A DNA stretch of 7,089 nucleotides from an uncultured Lachnospiraceae bacterium (GCA_900313745.1 OMSM01000212.1:1-7089), one strand, 5' to 3'. Counted from the stretch's first letter, positions 1 to 5,445 are shown. Translations and numbers: made by a program. Notes: generated by a model from the letters alone, not told the origin.

Positions 1-26
1 GCATAGGCAGCTTGGGAATTTGAAAT

Positions 27-67
27 ATAAAAAACAGGAGACCGTCTCCTGAGAGAAGATCTCCTGT
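27..67 (-). terminator. Rho-independent terminator of the rplM-rpsI operon
   Basis: Read on the minus strand, CAGGAGA (51-45) and UCUCCUG (41-35) form a perfect 7-bp stem closed by a CGG loop, followed at once by six U (34-29). This is a textbook intrinsic terminator about 190 bases beyond the rpsI stop. A second copy of the left arm, ACAGGAGA (67-60), lies just upstream and can instead pair over 8 bp with UCUCCUGU (41-34), so two nested stems share one right arm and one U-run. The plus strand has no comparable T-run after either stem, so the element probably acts in one direction only. Confidence 0.85.
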
Positions 68-84
68 CTTATGTGAGTTTTTCG

Positions 85-168
85 GGTTGTGAGAACTTTG
101 CTTCATACGCGCTGCATATACGCTTCATATCGTACAAAACGCAGTGCTTTGCAGGGCTTCTCACAACT
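85..168 (+). repeat. Long imperfect inverted repeat (hairpin) between rpsI and its terminator
   Basis: GTTGTGAGAA (86-95) is perfectly complementary to TTCTCACAAC (158-167). On the plus strand pairing continues inward: 96-101 with 151-156 (two G.U pairs, C157 bulged), then GCGCTGC (109-115) with GCAGTGC (141-147, one G.U pair). The extra pairs are wobbles only in plus-strand RNA and become A.C mismatches on the minus strand, so a plus-strand RNA would fold better than the 3' UTR of rpsI. I see no ORF here and recognise no RNA family. It could be a small RNA, a palindromic intergenic repeat, or a 3'-UTR structure. Confidence 0.55.
100..132. repeat. Three imperfect 11-bp tandem repeats
   Basis: Three consecutive 11-base units, GCTTCATACGC (100-110), GCTGCATATAC (111-121) and GCTTCATATCG (122-132), share the core GCTKCATA with an exact 11-base period. 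They occupy the upper part of the hairpin at 85-168. The period is close to one helical turn, so the cores would face the same side of the DNA. No function is assigned. Confidence 0.45.
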
Positions 169-193
169 ACATATAGCGGATAACCCACGCAGT

Positions 194-223
194 AGGACGC
201 AATATATTGTATAAAGACGTCCT
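194..223. repeat. Small inverted repeat just after rpsI
   Basis: AGGACG (194-199) is complementary to CGTCCT (218-223), enclosing an AT-rich 18-base loop that contains the 10-base palindrome CAATATATTG (200-209). It starts 15 bases after the rpsI stop. No U-run follows on the minus strand, so it is not an intrinsic terminator. An RNA-processing or stabilising hairpin is possible. It is weak evidence on its own. Confidence 0.3.
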
Positions 224-238
224 GAGAAGCGCCACTGA

Positions 239-637
239 TTAACGCTTGCTGAACTGCGGTGCGCGTCTCGCGGCCTTGAGGCCGTACTTCTTTCTCTCCT
301 TCATGCGAGGGTCGCGGGTAAGGAACCCGGCCTTCTTAAGGATGGGACGATAAGTCTCCTCGTCGGCCTCCACAAGGGCTCTGGAGATGCCGTGACGGAT
401 CGCGCCGGCCTGGCCGGTGGTACCGCCGCCCTTAACCGTGATCTTCATGTCGAACTGATCCGCGGTCTGGGTCGCTGCGAGAGGCTGCCTGACGATGGTC
501 TTCAGGGTCTCAAGACCGAAATAGTCGTCAAGGGATCTGCCGTTGATGGTGATATTGCCTTTTCCGGAGGTCATGAAAACTCTGGCTACAGAAGATTTCC
601 TTCTCCCGGTTCCATAATACGTGGTTGCTTTCGCCAT
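239..637 (-). CDS. rpsI: 30S ribosomal protein S9
   Basis: Small-subunit ribosomal protein S9 (uS9), part of the 30S head, whose basic C-terminal tail reaches the P-site tRNA. The 132-residue product has the normal bacterial length. It opens with the conserved block YYGTGRRKSSVARV (residues 7-20), continues with the glycine-rich GGGTTGQAGAIRHGISRAL segment around residues 70-88, and ends in the expected basic tail RRAPQFSKR, where the final SKR is nearly invariant. The ATG at 637 is preceded by an AAAGGAG ribosome site about 7 bases away. It lies 24 bases after rplM and is surely co-transcribed with it; it is the last gene before the terminator at 27-67. Nothing is unusual. Confidence 0.98.
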   Translation of the reverse strand: MAKATTYYGTGRRKSSVARVFMTSGKGNITINGRSLDDYFGLETLKTIVRQPLAATQTADQFDMKITVKGGGTTGQAGAIRHGISRALVEADEETYRPILKKAGFLTRDPRMKERKKYGLKAARRAPQFSKR

Positions 638-661
638 GATAATCTCCTTTCACTCCTCCGA

Positions 662-1090
662 TTAGAATGTAAGCAACTCGGGCTTCTGAGCCTGATGGTT
701 GTGCTCCGCTCCCTGATAGACATACAGCTTTCTGTACATCTGGCGGCCGAGAGGGCCCTGAGGAAGCATTCCGCGGACAGCGTGCTCAACGACGCGGACC
801 GGCTTGGTGCGCATCATCTCGCGCAGAGTAGTATATCTCGCGCTTCCGACATAATCGGAGTGGCGGAAATAGATCTTCTGATCCATCTTCTTGCCGGTAA
901 CCTTGATCTTATCGGCGTTGATGATAATGACATAATCCCCTGTATCAAGGAAAGGGGTGAAGGTGGGCTTATTCTTTCCACGCAGGACCTTCGCTACTTC
1001 GGAAGCGAGACGGCCGAGCGTCATATCGGTTGCATCAACGACATACCATTTACGCTCAATCGCGGATGCGCTGGGTACAAACGTATTCAT
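662..1090 (-). CDS. rplM: 50S ribosomal protein L13
   Basis: Large-subunit ribosomal protein L13 (uL13), an early-assembling 23S rRNA binder. From the ATG at 1090 the product is 142 residues, the family norm. Visible blocks are ERKWYVVDATDMTLGRLASEVAKVLRGK (12-39), FTPFLDTGDYVIIINADKI (44-62) and the L13 signature region VRGMLPQGPLGRQMYRKL (105-122), ending HQAQKPELLTF. The reading frame stays open upstream to 1252, but that extension (54 residues) matches nothing in L13. The ATG at 1090 has a strong AGGAGG (1103-1098) 7 bases upstream and matches the family N-terminus. First gene of the rplM-rpsI operon, driven by its own promoter at 1251-1280, with a structured leader that may mediate feedback by L13. 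Confidence 0.98.
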   Translation of the reverse strand: MNTFVPSASAIERKWYVVDATDMTLGRLASEVAKVLRGKNKPTFTPFLDTGDYVIIINADKIKVTGKKMDQKIYFRHSDYVGSARYTTLREMMRTKPVRVVEHAVRGMLPQGPLGRQMYRKLYVYQGAEHNHQAQKPELLTF

Positions 1091-1247
1091 TCGTGATCCT
1101 CCTATACTGCCTCCGCCCGAAGAGGACGGAAACCCGTTCAAACCGGCACAAGCCGGTGAAAACGCTGTTGCAATAAGTGCGATTCGCAGGGGTATACGGC
1201 CGCTTAAACCGGGGAGTAAAGCGCTGGTTCCGATACCGTCGCACTTA
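1091..1247 (-). promoter_or_regulatory. Structured 5' leader of rplM-rpsI (candidate L13 leader)
   Basis: About 155 bases lie between the predicted transcription start (about 1244-1246) and the rplM ATG. Seen directly: UAAGUGCGA (1247-1239) pairs perfectly with UCGCACUUA (1182-1174), a closing stem that begins almost at the transcript's 5' end. Inside it GGUAU (1237-1233) can pair with AUACC (1195-1191) and CGCUU (1223-1219) with AAGCG (1205-1201). Then come hairpin ACCGGC/GCCGGU (1157-1152 with 1147-1142, loop UUGU) and hairpin UCCGUCC/GGGCGGA (1130-1124 with 1118-1112) just before the ribosome site. L13 leaders that regulate rplM-rpsI are known in low-GC Gram-positives; I could not compare this one with the Rfam model, so membership is inferred from position and structure. 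Confidence 0.6.
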
Positions 1248-1250
1248 GCC

Positions 1251-1280
1251 ATTATAAAGCCGCTGTTTATGCGGTGTCAA
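1251..1280 (-). promoter_or_regulatory. Sigma-A type promoter for rplM-rpsI
   Basis: On the minus strand TTGACA (1280-1275) and TATAAT (1256-1251) are separated by 18 bases. Both hexamers match the housekeeping consensus perfectly; only the spacer is one base longer than ideal. The -35 box includes the TGA stop codon of truA (1279-1277), so the promoter sits exactly at the gene boundary. The predicted start is near 1244-1246. No terminator separates truA from rplM, so rplM-rpsI may also receive read-through. Confidence 0.85.
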
Positions 1281-2083
1281 TCAGTTTTTACCTCTTCGTT
1301 TAATTCCACCGCAGACGGATCCGGGATTCCTCCGATGAACCTGTAGCCGGCGAGCGTCAGCCCCTGGGGCGGTGCCGTCGGCCCTGCCGCTCTCCTGTCC
1401 ATCGCGCCGATTATCTCCGGAATCCGTTCCGGCGCGATCGCTCCGCGTCCCACTTCCATCAGCGTCCCGGCGATGATGCGCACCATATTGTAAAGAAAAC
1501 CTGTCCCGGTGACGGTGATCACAATCTCTCTGGGCATTGCTTCCGCTGACGCGGTGACGCCGATTCCCGTAATCGTACGCACCGTTGTAAGGCTCTGGGT
1601 ATAAATACTGCAGAAGCTCCTAAAATCATGCTCTCCGATGAAATAGAGCGCTGCCGCCTTCATCGCCTCCACATCAAACGGCGTGTAACTGTAATGAGCA
1701 TATCTGCGCTTTAAGGGATCAGGATAATCCGCGTTTACGATCCGATACTCATAAGTTTTCTCTGTCGCGGCATGCCTCGGATGGAAATCCGCCGGCACCT
1801 CCCTCGACCCCACTGCGCGGATATCCTCAGGCAGTCTCGTGTTCACCGCCCGGGCGAAGCGCTCTGCCGGGATCCTGGAATTCGTGTCGAAAACTGCGAT
1901 ATTCCCGCGCGCATGTACTCCCGCATCGGTCCTGCTCGCGCCGATTACCTCTATGTTCTCCCCGGTGACCGAGGAGACGGCAGCATCCAGCTCGCCCTCA
2001 ACCGTCCTGACCTCTCCCGGCTGTCGCTGAAATCCCGCATATTCCGTTCCGTCGTAAGCGACGGTCAGCATTATCCTCCGCAT
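1277..2083 (-). CDS. truA: tRNA pseudouridine(38-40) synthase TruA
   Basis: Converts uridines 38, 39 and 40 of the tRNA anticodon arm to pseudouridine. The 268-residue product begins MRRIMLTVAYDGTEYAGFQRQ, the usual TruA N-terminus. The catalytic motif GASRTDAGVHARG (48-60) contains the nucleophile Asp53, EKTYEYRI (108-115) supplies the conserved active-site tyrosine, and GTGFLYNMVRIIAGTLMEVGRG is the C-terminal signature. The frame stays open upstream to a GTG at 2101, but the ATG at 2083 is chosen because GGAGGAG (2094-2088) stands 4 bases before it and the added residues fit no family member. It follows ecfT after 75 bases and precedes the rplM promoter. TruA beside the Ecf genes is a common Firmicute arrangement, with no functional link implied. 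Confidence 0.97.
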   Translation of the reverse strand: MRRIMLTVAYDGTEYAGFQRQPGEVRTVEGELDAAVSSVTGENIEVIGASRTDAGVHARGNIAVFDTNSRIPAERFARAVNTRLPEDIRAVGSREVPADFHPRHAATEKTYEYRIVNADYPDPLKRRYAHYSYTPFDVEAMKAAALYFIGEHDFRSFCSIYTQSLTTVRTITGIGVTASAEAMPREIVITVTGTGFLYNMVRIIAGTLMEVGRGAIAPERIPEIIGAMDRRAAGPTAPPQGLTLAGYRFIGGIPDPSAVELNEEVKTD

Positions 2084-2158
2084 CGGGCTCCTCCGCGCCA
2101 CTTGATCCGCGAGCTATCTTCCGCCTGCCCGCCCTGATAAGACCTTCGGTTATCCGGT
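2084..2158 (-). other. ecfT-truA intergenic gap with weak hairpin
   Basis: These 75 bases hold the truA ribosome site at 2094-2088 and a weak imperfect hairpin (GATAA with UUATC, within about 2133-2155) just after the ecfT stop. There is no U-run, so no terminator, and I see no convincing promoter. truA is therefore probably read from the same transcript as the Ecf genes. Confidence 0.4.
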
Positions 2159-2962
2159 TCAGATTCCCGCAGCCCGTATAAGCACACAGCACGCAAAAAC
2201 TGCGGCAATCACGCTGTACGCGGTATAATCTGCCCTTCCGTAGACAAGAGGCTTCATCCTTGTCCTTCCCTCACCTCCGCGATAGCACCTGGCCTCCATC
2301 GCCATGGCAAGATCATTTGCCCGGCGGAAGGCGGAAATAAAGAGCGGTACAAGGATCGGGACCATGTTTTTTGCCCGGCGGATGACGTTCCCGGTCTCAA
2401 AATCCGCTCCTCTCGCCATCTGCGCCTTCATGATCTTATCGGTCTCCTCCATCAGGATAGGGATAAAACGCAGGGCAATCGACATCATCATGGCGATCTC
2501 GTGCACAGGCACATGCAGGGCCTTTAAGGGCCGGAGCACGGCCTCGAGGGCGTCCGTCAGCTGGTTGGGCGTGGTGGTCAGCGTCATGAGTGTCGTTCCG
2601 GTGATGAGGAAGCACAGCCTTGCCGCCATCTTCACGGCAAAACTCACCCCTTCCCGGGTAATGCTTATCCGCCATACGCTGACAAGCGGAGTTCCGGGCG
2701 TAAATAGCAGGTTGAAAAACACCGTGATTGCGAGGAGAAAGAGCACGGGCTTCATTCCTCCGAGGATGTAGCGCAGAGGCACCCTCGAAAGTTTTATCAT
2801 CGCTGCGAGGAAAACGGCGCACAGGAGGTAGCCGGCCGGAGTATTCACTATAAACAGGGCGATGATAAACACAAACGTGCCGATCAGCTTGACCCTGGGA
2901 TCGAGGCGGTGCAGCACCGAATCGGTCTGATAGTACTGCCCTAGTGTGATATCCTTAAGCAT
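2159..2962 (-). CDS. ecfT: ECF transporter transmembrane protein EcfT
   Basis: Membrane coupling subunit of group II energy-coupling factor transporters. It joins the EcfA1-EcfA2 ATPase pair to interchangeable substrate-binding S components for vitamins or metals. The 267-residue product begins MLKDITLGQYYQTDSVLHRLDPRVKL, the usual EcfT start. Hydrophobic segments lie near residues 25-40, 44-58, 72-88, 107-127 and 245-263. The cytoplasmic coupling helices carry ARG (183-185, in ARGADFE) and ARC (224-226, in MEARCYRGGEGRTR), the two motifs that contact the ATPases; C in place of G in the second is a variant I recall from other Firmicutes. The frame opens further upstream, to 3004, but family alignment and GGAGG (2973-2969), 6 bases before the ATG at 2962, set the start. 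It overlaps ecfA2 by 8 bases, which suggests translational coupling. Confidence 0.96.
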   Translation of the reverse strand: MLKDITLGQYYQTDSVLHRLDPRVKLIGTFVFIIALFIVNTPAGYLLCAVFLAAMIKLSRVPLRYILGGMKPVLFLLAITVFFNLLFTPGTPLVSVWRISITREGVSFAVKMAARLCFLITGTTLMTLTTTPNQLTDALEAVLRPLKALHVPVHEIAMMMSIALRFIPILMEETDKIMKAQMARGADFETGNVIRRAKNMVPILVPLFISAFRRANDLAMAMEARCYRGGEGRTRMKPLVYGRADYTAYSVIAAVFACCVLIRAAGI

Positions 2963-3812
2963 TCCTTTCCTCCAGGCATCGAAGGATTTCTCCTGCAGCT
3001 TCACTGATTGTGATCATCCCGGTATCCACCGGAAGGCCAAGACTCCGGAGATACTCCATCGTGTAGGTGATCGACGGAGCGGAGAGGCCCATCTCCTCAA
3101 GCTCTTCCCTGTGCGAAAACACCTCTCTCGGGGTCCCGTCAAAGCGGATGTTTCCGTCGTCCATCACGAGGATCCTTCCGACATGGCTTGCGACATCCTC
3201 CATGCTGTGAGAGACAAGAATCACGGTAATTCCCATCTCCCGGTGCATCCCGGAGATGAGGTCGAGAATCTCGTCCCGCCCCCTCGGATCAAGCCCTGCT
3301 GTAGGCTCATCCAGAATCAGCACTTCCGGCCTCATCGCGAGCACACCTGCTATGGCTGCTCTGCGCTTCTGGCCTCCGGAGAGCTCAAAGGGCGACCGGG
3401 AGAAGTCCTCCTCCGATACTCCTACTGACTGAAGCGCCTGAACCGCCCTCTCCTTCTGCTCCTCGGTGCTGAGGCCCTGATTCTTCGGCCCGAACATAAC
3501 ATCCTTAAGCACATCCGACTCAAAGAGCTGGTGCTCAGGGTACTGGAAAACGAGTCCCACCTTCGTCCTAAGGCTCTTCAGATCCGTCTCTGTTCCGTGG
3601 ATATCTTTTCCGTTATACAGGATACGGCCTTCCGAAGGCGCAAGGAGCCCGTTTAAAAGCTGGATAAAGGTGGACTTGCCCGAACCGGTATGACCGATAA
3701 GCCCGATGAACTCCCCGTCCCCGATACTCACGGAGAGCCCGTGGATCGCGGTGCTTGCCATCGCCGAACCTTCGTTATAGATATAAGACACATTCTCCGC
3801 ACGAATGCTCAT
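2955..3812 (-). CDS. ecfA2: ECF transporter ATP-binding protein EcfA2
   Basis: Second ATPase of the group II ECF transporter; with EcfA1 it forms the heterodimer that powers vitamin or metal uptake through EcfT. The 285-residue product has a complete ABC ATPase core: Walker A GHTGSGKST (40-48), Q-loop Gln90 in VFQYPEHQLF, signature LSGGQKRR (144-151), Walker B VLILDEP with Asp168 and catalytic Glu169, and switch histidine His202 in VSHSMED. The C-terminal tail (about 225-285) is the extension typical of EcfA proteins. The ATG at 3812 follows ecfA1 after 8 bases; its ribosome site AAGGAG (3822-3817) shares two bases with the ecfA1 TAA stop, so translation of the two subunits is probably coupled. 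All catalytic residues appear intact. Confidence 0.96.
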   Translation of the reverse strand: MSIRAENVSYIYNEGSAMASTAIHGLSVSIGDGEFIGLIGHTGSGKSTFIQLLNGLLAPSEGRILYNGKDIHGTETDLKSLRTKVGLVFQYPEHQLFESDVLKDVMFGPKNQGLSTEEQKERAVQALQSVGVSEEDFSRSPFELSGGQKRRAAIAGVLAMRPEVLILDEPTAGLDPRGRDEILDLISGMHREMGITVILVSHSMEDVASHVGRILVMDDGNIRFDGTPREVFSHREELEEMGLSAPSITYTMEYLRSLGLPVDTGMITISEAAGEILRCLEERNA

Positions 3813-3816
3813 GTTG

Positions 3817-3823
3817 CTCCTTA
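3817..3823 (-). promoter_or_regulatory. ecfA2 ribosome binding site overlapping the ecfA1 stop
   Basis: The minus strand reads TAAGGAG, in which TAA is the ecfA1 stop and AAGGAG the ecfA2 Shine-Dalgarno sequence, 4 bases before the ATG. A ribosome finishing ecfA1 lands on the site for ecfA2, a layout that favours equal output of the two heterodimer subunits. Confidence 0.75.
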
Positions 3824-4681
3824 GGCCTTTCCTGCCCCGGCTTCAAGTCCCAGCGCTGCAGCCAGCTCCTGGTCGGTCAGTATTCCGTCCGGAAGACTCA
3901 GCCCCCTCTTCTTCAGTTCATCCGCCAGAAGAGTCACCTGAGGGACGTCCAGATGAAGTGCCTTCATCTCCTTCACCCGGGAGAAAACCTCACGGGGCGT
4001 CCCGCTCATCCTGACCTCTCCGCCATCCATTACAAAGACCCGGTCCGCATAGATCGCCTCGTCCATATAGTGGGTAATCAGAATAATCGTTATTCCTTCC
4101 ACCTGGTTCAGTGCCCTGGCAGCCCGGATGACCTCCTTGCGGCCGCCGGGATCAAGCATTGCGGTGGGTTCATCCATTATGATGCACCGGGGATGCATAG
4201 CGATCACTCCGGCGATGGAAACCCTCTGCTTCTGTCCCCCGGAGAGATGATTCGGGGATTTCTTCCGGTGTTCGAGCATTCCGACAATACGCAGGCTCTC
4301 CTCGACACGCTCCCAGATTTCCGGTGTGGGAACACCCATGTTCTCCGGGCCGAACCCAACATCCTCCTCCACGACCTGGCCGATGATCTGGTTGTCCGGA
4401 TTCTGGAAAACCATGCCCGCTTCCTGGCGGATCTTCCACAGTGAAGCGGCATCCCGGGTATCCATGCCATCGATGACTACTTCGCCGTCGGATGGGAAGA
4501 GCAGCGCGTTGATGTGCTTGGCCAGTGTGGATTTGCCGGATCCGTTATGTCCGAGGACAGCGATAAACTCCCCTGCCCTGACCTCCAGATCGACGTCCTT
4601 CAGGGCATGGATCACCTCGACGACATTTCCGTCGTCGTCGCGCTTATTGAAGTTATGTGAGAGTTTTTTCGCAAGTATCAT
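3821..4681 (-). CDS. ecfA1: ECF transporter ATP-binding protein EcfA1
   Basis: First ATPase of the group II ECF transporter. The 286-residue product has Walker A GHNGSGKST (44-52), Q-loop Gln93 in VFQNPDNQII, signature LSGGQKQR (146-153), Walker B CIIMDEP with Asp170 and Glu171, and His204 in ITHYMDE. The sequences VFQNPDNQ, EEDVGFGPENMGVPTPEI and NHLSGGQKQRV are typical of EcfA1 rather than EcfA2. The ATG at 4681 is the only workable start: a TGA stands in frame two codons upstream and the family N-terminus aligns from this residue. No good Shine-Dalgarno sequence precedes it; the only GGAGG lies 19 bases away inside the hairpin at 4699-4725. First of the three Ecf genes, 82 bases after rplQ. 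No S-component gene is in the window, as expected for the shared group II module. Confidence 0.96.
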   Translation of the reverse strand: MILAKKLSHNFNKRDDDGNVVEVIHALKDVDLEVRAGEFIAVLGHNGSGKSTLAKHINALLFPSDGEVVIDGMDTRDAASLWKIRQEAGMVFQNPDNQIIGQVVEEDVGFGPENMGVPTPEIWERVEESLRIVGMLEHRKKSPNHLSGGQKQRVSIAGVIAMHPRCIIMDEPTAMLDPGGRKEVIRAARALNQVEGITIILITHYMDEAIYADRVFVMDGGEVRMSGTPREVFSRVKEMKALHLDVPQVTLLADELKKRGLSLPDGILTDQELAAALGLEAGAGKA

Positions 4682-4698
4682 CGGTCACTATTCACAAA

Positions 4699-4725
4699 GA
4701 CCTCCGGGGACTGTCCCCGGAGGTC
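4699..4725 (-). promoter_or_regulatory. Perfect 12-bp hairpin between rplQ and ecfA1
   Basis: GACCTCCGGGGA (4699-4710) and TCCCCGGAGGTC (4714-4725) are exact inverted repeats around a 3-base loop, mostly G-C. On the minus transcript the stem is followed by UUUGUGAA, a U-run too short for an efficient terminator. It may cause partial termination, block 3'-5' decay of the rpsD-rpoA-rplQ message, or affect ecfA1 translation because it buries the only GGAGG near that start. A combination that lowers Ecf output relative to ribosomal proteins seems most likely, which is inference. Confidence 0.7.
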
Positions 4726-4741
4726 CTATGGTTATTGCTGC

Positions 4742-4771
4742 ATTAAATCAGCTCTGGTTCTGATCAGACAA
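4742..4771 (-). promoter_or_regulatory. Possible weak promoter ahead of the Ecf genes
   Basis: On the minus strand TTGTCT (4771-4766, four of six consensus bases) and TTTAAT (4747-4742, five of six) are 18 bases apart, at the end of rplQ. Transcription would begin just before the hairpin at 4699-4725. The match is ordinary and could be chance. Confidence 0.25.
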
Positions 4772-5300
4772 GCTCAAGAACAACCATCAGAGCGGCATCG
4801 CCCTTGCGCTGGCCGATCTTGATGATGCGGGTGTAACCGCCGTTGCGGCCGGAGAAACGAGGGCCGTACTCATCAAACATCTTGGCGACCAGATCGACTT
4901 CCTTCGTGTTCTTCTTGCGTCCCTTGCCCTCGGTCGGAACCTCGACTACAGGATACATGTAGCGGAGAAGCTGCCTGCGGGCGTGAAGACGGCTGGGCAG
5001 ATCCTTCTTGATCTCCTTCTCGACGGTCTCGAACTTTGCGACCTTCTTGCCGTCAACAACTTCCTTGACGCGCTTGCCGTCCTTGTCACGGACAGCCTGC
5101 TTTGCCTGAACCTTGACGGTCTCGTAGTTGCCGCTCTCCTTCACCGCGAGGGTGATCATCGGCTCAACGATCTTCTGAACTTCCTTTGCGCGTGCCTCGG
5201 TGGTCACGATCCTGCCCCTGTAAAGAAGCTGGGTGACCTGGCTGCGAAGAATAGCCTTCCTTAACTTGGTCTTCTTGCCGAGCTTTCTGTACTCTGCCAT
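4764..5300 (-). CDS. rplQ: 50S ribosomal protein L17, extended form
   Basis: Large-subunit ribosomal protein L17 (bL17), near the peptide exit tunnel. Core L17 blocks are present: YRKLGKKTKLRKAILRSQVTQLL (4-26), IVTTEARAKEVQKIVEPMITLA (31-52), LHARRQLLRYMYP (105-117), and the end NGGYTRIIKIGQRKGDAALMVVLELV. The product is 178 residues against roughly 115-130 in most bacteria. The excess is a lysine-rich, highly charged insertion at about 55-102, where normal L17 goes almost directly from ITLG to LHARRQ, and a smaller one at about 119-132. The reading frame is clean across both. I recall similar long L17 proteins in Lachnospiraceae. The ATG at 5300 has GAGAGG about 8 bases upstream. It follows rpoA after a 145-base structured gap. 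Confidence 0.96.
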   Translation of the reverse strand: MAEYRKLGKKTKLRKAILRSQVTQLLYRGRIVTTEARAKEVQKIVEPMITLAVKESGNYETVKVQAKQAVRDKDGKRVKEVVDGKKVAKFETVEKEIKKDLPSRLHARRQLLRYMYPVVEVPTEGKGRKKNTKEVDLVAKMFDEYGPRFSGRNGGYTRIIKIGQRKGDAALMVVLELV

Positions 5301-5445
5301 TGTGTTTTCCTCTCTTTCCTGCGCCCCGACGGTGCTCTTCGGTCTTACCCGTCAGGGGAAAACTCTTCCGTCCGCACATCTTCGGATTTACCGGGCGGAA
5401 TGATTTATCACCGCGCCTTCCCGCATCCGGTCCGGCGCGCACATC
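5301..5445 (-). other. Structured rpoA-rplQ intergenic region
   Basis: Three successive hairpins can form here. CGCGCC with GGCGCG spans about 5412-5440. Nine base pairs with one mismatch join 5392-5400 and 5366-5374 (the mismatch is a G.U pair on the plus strand). CCCC-U-GACGG (5358-5349) pairs with CCGUCGGGG (5332-5324), 9 bp with a bulged U, just before the rplQ ribosome site. CGCACATC occurs twice (5373-5380 and 5438-5445). None of the stems is followed by a U-run, so I do not call a terminator. No convincing promoter was found. Confidence 0.45.

Noticed and set aside
203..215. Promoter-like TATATT/TATAAA on the plus strand after rpsI
   Set aside because: No -35-like hexamer at a suitable distance; AT-rich sequence alone explains the match.
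392..1096. Plus-strand open frame of 234 codons opposite rpsI and rplM
   Set aside because: It lies entirely antisense to two unmistakable ribosomal protein genes and the rpsI-rplM gap, shows no recognisable domain, and is explained by codon bias of the genes beneath it.
1091..1252. N-terminal extension of rplM (54 extra residues)
   Set aside because: It spans the structured leader, starts after the predicted transcription start without a good ribosome site, and matches no L13 protein.
2084..2101. Upstream GTG start for truA
   Set aside because: No ribosome site precedes it, and the six added residues contain the strong site that serves the ATG at 2083.
2133..2155. Terminator after ecfT
   Set aside because: The stem is short and imperfect and has no U-run.
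2963..3004. Upstream start for ecfT giving 14 more residues
   Set aside because: It would overlap ecfA2 by 50 bases, and EcfT proteins begin MLKDITLGQY at the ATG chosen, which has its own GGAGG.
3755..4444. Plus-strand open frame of 229 codons opposite ecfA2 and ecfA1
   Set aside because: It is the antisense shadow of intact ABC ATPase genes; the translation is low-complexity and unlike any family I know.
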